Positions 58,045 through 64,000 of a stretch of 64,000 bases of DNA are shown piece by piece. A model generated the notes under the pieces. That model was not told the DNA's origin, ran no database searches, and worked only from the letters and a program-made list of their open reading frames with translations. The position numbers and the translations under genes are program-made. The first letter of the stretch is position 1. The number at the start of each line of letters is the position of its first letter. Source of the DNA: Pterobdella sp. o SKG-2022 (taxonomy: Eukaryota > Annelida > Clitellata > Hirudinida > Piscicolidae); contig OZ038320.1 in the NCBI GenBank assembly GCA_964035795.1, positions 6,045,895 through 6,109,894 of the forward strand, written 5' to 3'.

Positions 58045-58175
58045 CACGTGCACACATGCATTCACAAAAATATTCAAGCACACGTGCAGAAACAAAAAAA
58101 CAGACAAACCCACACAGACACACGACCATAGACACACGCACACATACACGAACATAGACACACGCACACACACAA
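58045..58175. repeat. Imperfect (CA)n-rich tract
   Basis: Degenerate ACACAC/GACACACG repeats over about 130 bp. They create spurious open frames on both strands. Confidence 0.75.
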
Positions 58176-59808
58176 AAAGCTAAAACATTATTCACAAAGA
58201 GCAAAAATAAGGAACAACCTACAATCAAGAACAAAAAAAAATAAAAATAACAAATACAACATTTTGAAAAATTAATAAAGACAAAGGCATATGATATAAC
58301 TCAATGGCAGAAAGCTGCAGATTTTGATACAGGTGTATGTAGTATGCTTGGAGACTGTACATCGCCTGCACGCCACGTACAACTTCGTCATTGCAAATCC
58401 AATACGCTTTTTATCGTGTTAATCTTTTTGTTTTAACATCCGCCGTTGTTTTTTCTTGTTATGTAATGCTGTTATTTTTGGTTATAACACTGGCCTTTGT
58501 GTAGTATGGCAAAAAGACCAGCGTGTGAAAACCTCTGATGTGAATATAATGTGACATATATTGAAGACTCTGGTGTTTAGGAATTTCTATGGCGATACAG
58601 ACAAGGAACAAAAGACATAAAGAGGGATATCAAATTATTCCATAAGAATTCAGTCTTTCTCATTAAATAATCCTGTATCTTAAATTCATTCCTAACGTGT
58701 ATATATTTGTAATACATTACTTGTTTTAATATATAACTTGTTTGAATATATGTTTTATATAATATATGCGTCTTAAAACTCAACAAAAATTTAAACTTTT
58801 CCTACAAGTTTAATCGGTCGAAAGAAGCATCAACAACAAACGCTCAAATGATTCACAAGATGTGATTCACTTACGTAAGATTGCGCAATCTGTCTGCCAC
58901 TTTTGGCGGGAAGAAAAATAAAATAACAACGATTAGAAAATTATAGAGAACCAATTGATAAATAATATTTCCTAAAAAAGCTTGAAGATTATTTTGAAAA
59001 ATTTTTTATACAAAATTTTGAAGTTAGTGCCACTTCATAATAATAAGTGATCTATTGGTAACTATGTTTTCAATTCTATATCCCGCACAGAATGTTCTAG
59101 GTTGCTGAGTATATTGGAGTCTTCTCACATTGAAATAGTTCTTTCTTTTTTTAATATGTTAACCTTAGCAACATCCATCACGTCTCTCACCTTCTTAACG
59201 TTTTGATTTTTGAACTACATTAACGCTGAATGTGCGGTATTCAGATATGCGTTTGTGATCCCTTTGAAGGTAGAATTCTTCTAAAGATACAAAAATACAA
59301 TATAAGACGTTATAAAGGTTGAGAGGTGAAATTAAAAACTTGCTGATAGTCAAAAAAACATAGTAGATTTCTGTTCATATAAAATCAAAACAATTACTTG
59401 AAACATAACCTTCACAGGGGTTGAACCACGAGCTAATACTCAATGATCTTCTACAGACCCAACTATGAAACCACTTAAAAGGGTGCAGAACTTGAAATTA
59501 AATTATGAAGAGTATTTTGAGCTACTTTAATTTATCTAAATGTAAACTTCAGCCATACAAATTCATTTGGAGCTTTTTGTACAAATCAATAAAACCACAG
59601 ATGTACGGTGATAGAAATTACGAAAATATGACATAACGAAACCGCCTTATCCGTGTTTATAAAGCAATTTTTCACGTTTGTCTGTGTTTTTTAATTTTCA
59701 TGGATATAAAGCGCTTTTTTGCGGCGTTTTCCATATGCTTTTTACGGCTTCTGCATAAATCCAACGTTTTTGATCACGCTGGGAGAATATACAGACGAAT
59801 GCGTGGTT

Positions 59809-59922
59809 TTAAAGACTAAAAATTTCATGAAGTTTTTCAATATATTTCCCAGCTTCTACTTTGTATATATTTCGTCTTCTCGCAAGCAAATGAACATGGC
59901 AGCTTTTAAAACGTTGATCCAA
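59809..59922 (-). CDS. Possible terminal exon, unrecognised
   Basis: Minus strand, after CTACAG at 59923: 37 codons (LDQRFKSCHVHLLARRRN, then IYKVEAGKYIEKLHEIFSL) to TAA at 59809. Protein-like composition with an acceptable acceptor. No partner exon seen. Confidence 0.25.
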   Translation of the reverse strand: MDQRFKSCHVHLLARRRNIYKVEAGKYIEKLHEIFSL

Positions 59923-59929
59923 CTGTAGA

Positions 59930-62900
59930 AAAGCAACTTTTAAAATAAAAATATTCGTTTTTAAATTTACGTTTACAAAAAAACCTCTGTTTATTTTTGA
60001 TGTTCTTGCTTTCCTTCAAGGAAATTGACTCCGGGTTCAATGATCTATTGTGAAGTTGTGGGTTTTTCTAAAAATTAAAAACGAAGTTTTTTGGAATTTT
60101 TTCTTCCAATTATTTTTATTGTAACTATAAAAACTTTTTGAGGATTTTGAGTAATTTAATTCTGGTTTTATGTAGTTTTATTTGTGGTAAACTTATTAGA
60201 AAACACACCATGAAAGTGTGTATTGCATTGATCAAGAAATAAAAACTGACCAAAAATACAATAGGCTAATTAATCAACAGTTTGGTTTAGAAAAGCAAAC
60301 TGATTAAAGTTAATTAAAGAAAAATTGAGGATTAAACCAAAAACACCAATTTAATGGTAATAAAAATCAAAAACTAATAAAAAAAATAAAAATAAACTTG
60401 TAAACCCAAATTAGACTCAAAAAAAATATCTGTAGAAAAACATTCTGAATGAAAGAAACATAAAGAGAATATTATAGGCAGGAACACAGTGGTATGTGTG
60501 GGAGATTAATGCATGGAGCGGTATGGTTGATAGCAAAATAATAGAGCGATGTTTGAGTGTATAAAGTTGTTTTGAAGTGCTGTTCAGCCATGCAGTCATA
60601 ATGAAGTCAAAAAACTTTATAAATATAGTGATAAAATTAACAATGAGCACAAAAACGAAGAGATTTGAATTTTATTATATCAATATATACAACCATGTTT
60701 TTACTGTTGTTATTTGAAGTGAATCTGTTTTTAAAGTTTGGAAGGAAACTATATAAATATTTTGAAACGTATAACCAATAAATTCATCAAAAAATATTTT
60801 TATGATTTAAAAGCAAGACAAAATCTTTTCATGAAGTCTTAAAGCTTTTCCACATCGAGCCGCGGCAAATAGAGCAAAAATAAGGAAAGAAAATAAATAA
60901 CTTTTTTTTGAAGGCTGAACTTATCTATAACTCCATCTTTGTTTTAAATTTGAGTTTAAATTCAGAGGTTTGAGAACTCCCAGGGTTATATGGGGATGAA
61001 GTTGTAAGGTATTTAGCACTGAATATTCTCACCATCAGTTGACATATTTTTATTTGAAGTTTTGTGCTTGAGTAACTTCTGTTAACTCTTGTTTTGGTTG
61101 TATGTTTCTATGATGAATATGTAAAGAAAATATTCATAAGACTTGAAATATCATTTTTACATTCAAAGTATAGTAGAAACAGAAGTCTTAAATTGAAACA
61201 ATAATTGTAGAGAATATATTTATAAAGTAAAATAACTAGGTAAAAATTTTAAAATGAATGAGAGTAATAAATACAAAATGAATTAACAGTATAGGAAAAC
61301 CAAATGGAATTTAAAAAAAGCATTTAAAATGAAACTTCCAAGTTAAAAATAAAGTCTTGCAAAATGAAAGTAAAGTAAATAAAAATTTGGAAATATTCAA
61401 CGATTTAATTGAACTCCAATGGATCAAAACTTCAAAGTGAGAAAATAAATGTCAACAGAATTATATGAATAAAAATCTTGGAAAAATTATTAGGAATCAA
61501 AAACCCTCAGTAACGGGTGCAGTCAGATTAGGTGGAAATGGTTTTTTAATGGAGCATAAATAACATGCATTATCGGAAAATTCCCCAAAAAACCCGAATC
61601 TAAAGCAGTCAATATTAAGAAAATGATTCCATACAATGACTGAAAAGCGGTACTTGGTCTTTAGATAAATCCATATTTATCATTGTTTGGAATTTAATTA
61701 TTGTTGTTGTTATTATTATCAGCAAGCCATGGTTTATTCACTCATTTTCATCACTCACATATCATCATTATTTCAATATTCAAATTATCGTTATCTTAGC
61801 CATCATTACTATCGATAAAAAAATAAAAAAACTGGTCTCAAAGTTTCTCAAGACCCAAGACCTAGAAACAACCTCAGCAGAAGACCTTATAAACCATCCT
61901 TTGTCAGTTTCTCTTCTCTGTGCCTAGACAACCGTATTGATTATCACTATGATTTTCATCATCATAATGACGATAGTGTTTTTATTATCACTATATCCAT
62001 GCTATGCTAACTATTGTTATTCTTATGATGAAGGTAATGATATTAGTATTTATTTAATATTACAAAATTATCATTAATGTTATTTTTATAAAACCATTAA
62101 AACTATGCTAAACATATTACTATTTTTTCTTATTTAACAATAATCATGTGATAATCATATATAATGAATGGCCATATATAAGTGATACGTTATCTCATTA
62201 AGAATCGCATCTTGTCACGAGTTTAAGCTTTGTGAAGGCATATTTCAGTGCTGAACAATATAAGGAGTGTGACTTTTGCATGGTTCTACTCAGATGTCAA
62301 ATTCGGTGTGGTTTAGTGTATTTTGGAGAATTAAAAAAGTGCCCAATGAATATAAAACTTCAGAGAAATATATTCTGTTTTAAAATTTAAATAATTCACT
62401 CAAAAGCTATTTCGAAAGAATTTCAGTTTCTTTAAAATTTTTTCGTAAAAACACATGTCTCAGACTTTTTTCACTCAGCTTTCAAATTGAATTTCAAACT
62501 CAAAATCAACAAAATATTGGCTTCAAGTGTTTTCAATTTAAGCATGACACATAACTCAGAAGAGTTTTTTCGAGTCCCTTTCATGAATAATTCAAGATGT
62601 GAATAAATGAGAATGAATTTAATATATTTATTTGGTTATAAAATAATTTTATCATCAAATTCATTTCACACAGTTTCGAATTAACTTTGAATTATTTTTA
62701 TATCATTAATAAATGAATTTTGTCTCGGAACTCACTGGGTTAAAGATCGCTATATAAAGTTCATGCATTAATATTATTGCTAGTACTATTTCTGTTCAGA
62801 TAGAAAAATTTGATTGTTTTGCACAATAGAGCTTGCAGGCTTTTTGGCTTCATATTATTATCAAGGTTATAAAAGTCTGACTTCTATCTCATCTCATTAG

Positions 62901-64000
62901 TTAATTGCAGAATTTTTTTTTGCAAAAAATAATCGAATTTCATTCGTTTAGAATTGAGCGATAAATTGAACAAAAGTTGAATGTAAAATTTTCAAAGTTA
63001 AAGTTTAAAAAAAGTTTATTTAACTGAGTTTTTGAGCCCCGGTGAATAAAAACACCAAGATTAAGCGGATATCTGTGAAGAGAATTCATCTTGCCTCCTC
63101 CAACATAAACTATAAAACATCAAATACATTCTGTAGTTTCGTTGAATAGCTTTCCATTGAATAGAATGCATCTAGAAAATAAAATTAAGAATAATAGCAA
63201 AACTATGCTTAATGGGACTCCTTAATTATGCAAAAGTTATCCTCAAAAGGCAGTTTGGAAGAAAGATTTTGTATAAGCGTGCAATAGAGTCAGCTAGAAT
63301 TATTCGCACAAAACATAAACTTGTGTACTGAATATTTCATTGAGTAATCCCTATTCAGAAGTAAAAACTTTTCTTGCAAATTTTTTTAAATTTAAAAGTG
63401 GTTTAAAACAACTCAGAATAACACTTTCATCTGGGATTTTGCGGTTCGTGGCGGTGTGTTTATATTATTACATCGTTATTCTATGTAATTTTCCATTATT
63501 TTTCACTGAAAAATTTTTTCCGCTAAAAATACTTATCTTTTATTAAGGGTTAAAATTGAAATTTTTTATATTAGAAGCAGTAACATGAGAAGCAGGCTTG
63601 ACGAGAAGGTCGATAAAAATAATCATAAATAGATTCAGACATTATATATTTTATCTATAAATACTTATAAATAATTTCCATGGCAAAATTCAGAATTACC
63701 GGTTTAAATTGTTCGTTCAAGGGTGGTGAAATGGAAGCGATTTTAAACTCACTGTAATTGACTCGAAAAACTTTCCGAGAAAGTTTTTTAAATTTTTAGT
63801 TACATAAATGTAAAAAAATCGCTAGGCACGAAACCAAGCTAGAAATCGAACCTCAGGCTACGAGTTTTTTGGGACTTTTTCTCCCGCTAACAAGTCTGGA
63901 GCGCCATAAACAAAAAGAATTGAAACTGGAGTGCAGTTATGGCCACTCTTGCTTGCCACACAATTAACTTAAACACTTGGTGTGATAAATTTATTTAGAG
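59930..64000. other. Gene-poor AT-rich sequence to the window end
   Basis: No gene, RNA gene or intact transposon recognised. A possible decayed tRNA-like segment (B-box-like GGTTCGATTTC, minus strand) lies near 63830-63915. Confidence 0.5.

Noticed and set aside
58310..58395. Minus-strand helical frame (RGVQAMYSLQAYYIHLYQNL)
   Set aside because: No good acceptor or donor around it. It was tempting as a BAR-type helix, but unsupported.
58878..58891. Perfect palindrome AGATTGCGCAATCT
   Set aside because: Isolated 14-bp palindrome with no repeat or gene context; it could be chance.
63826..63915. tRNA-like segment on the minus strand with B-box-like GGTTCGATTTC
   Set aside because: No matching A box or cloverleaf, and no shared body with the two SINE-like copies.

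Overview
This window is from an animal nuclear genome, and everything in it is eukaryotic. It is AT-rich with intron-split genes, microsatellites, LINEs, tRNA-derived SINE-like copies and a MITE. A laminin alpha chain, a metazoan-type SPT6, a TJAP1/BEGAIN-family coiled-coil protein and a vWA/EGF/chitin-binding (CBM14) secreted protein point to an invertebrate bilaterian, probably a protostome and perhaps lophotrochozoan. I cannot name the species.

Layout. (1) 244-13348, minus: the 5' two fifths or so of a laminin alpha-3/5-class gene, mapped as 23 phase-consistent exons from a TATA-containing promoter (about 13460) to the window edge. Its last intron in view holds a 3.58-kb LINE (426-4005) with a perfect 13-bp target-site duplication. 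(2) 16395-17446, minus: a three-exon secreted PAN-like/C-type-lectin-like gene with its own TATA box. (3) 17852-22738, minus: a five-exon TJAP1/BEGAIN-family gene. Its 3.4-kb last intron carries, on the opposite strand, an intronless vWA-EGF-CBM14 gene copy (19481-21260) that ends in an A tract and is broken at its 5' end. (4) 23126-33911, plus: a complete 29-exon SPT6 (1524 codons plus stop, all phases consistent), divergent from the TJAP1-like gene across 387 bp. Its introns hold a GC-AG intron, a (TG)60 tract filling one short intron, a LINE 3' fragment and a 405-bp mariner-like MITE. (5) 37064-38398, minus: an unrecognised single-exon ORF of 412-444 codons. (6) 39340-41215, minus: an internally deleted RTE-like LINE, followed by a LINE 3' scrap near 42.5 kb. 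(7) 43-64 kb: AT-rich, gene-poor sequence with scattered exon-sized open segments bearing splice sites on both strands. The best is a pair of phase-compatible minus-strand exons (49848-49981 and 47141-47244). There are also SINE-like and minisatellite sequences.

No operon-like or pathway clustering is visible. The window combines two housekeeping/structural genes (SPT6, laminin), two secreted extracellular-domain genes and several layers of transposon insertion. Reading frames are clean over more than 8 kb of laminin and SPT6 coding sequence, so the frameshifts in the vWA copy and the LINEs look like real decay rather than general sequencing error. Exon limits were placed by eye from splice signals, reading phase and family resemblance. 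No alignment or database search was run.
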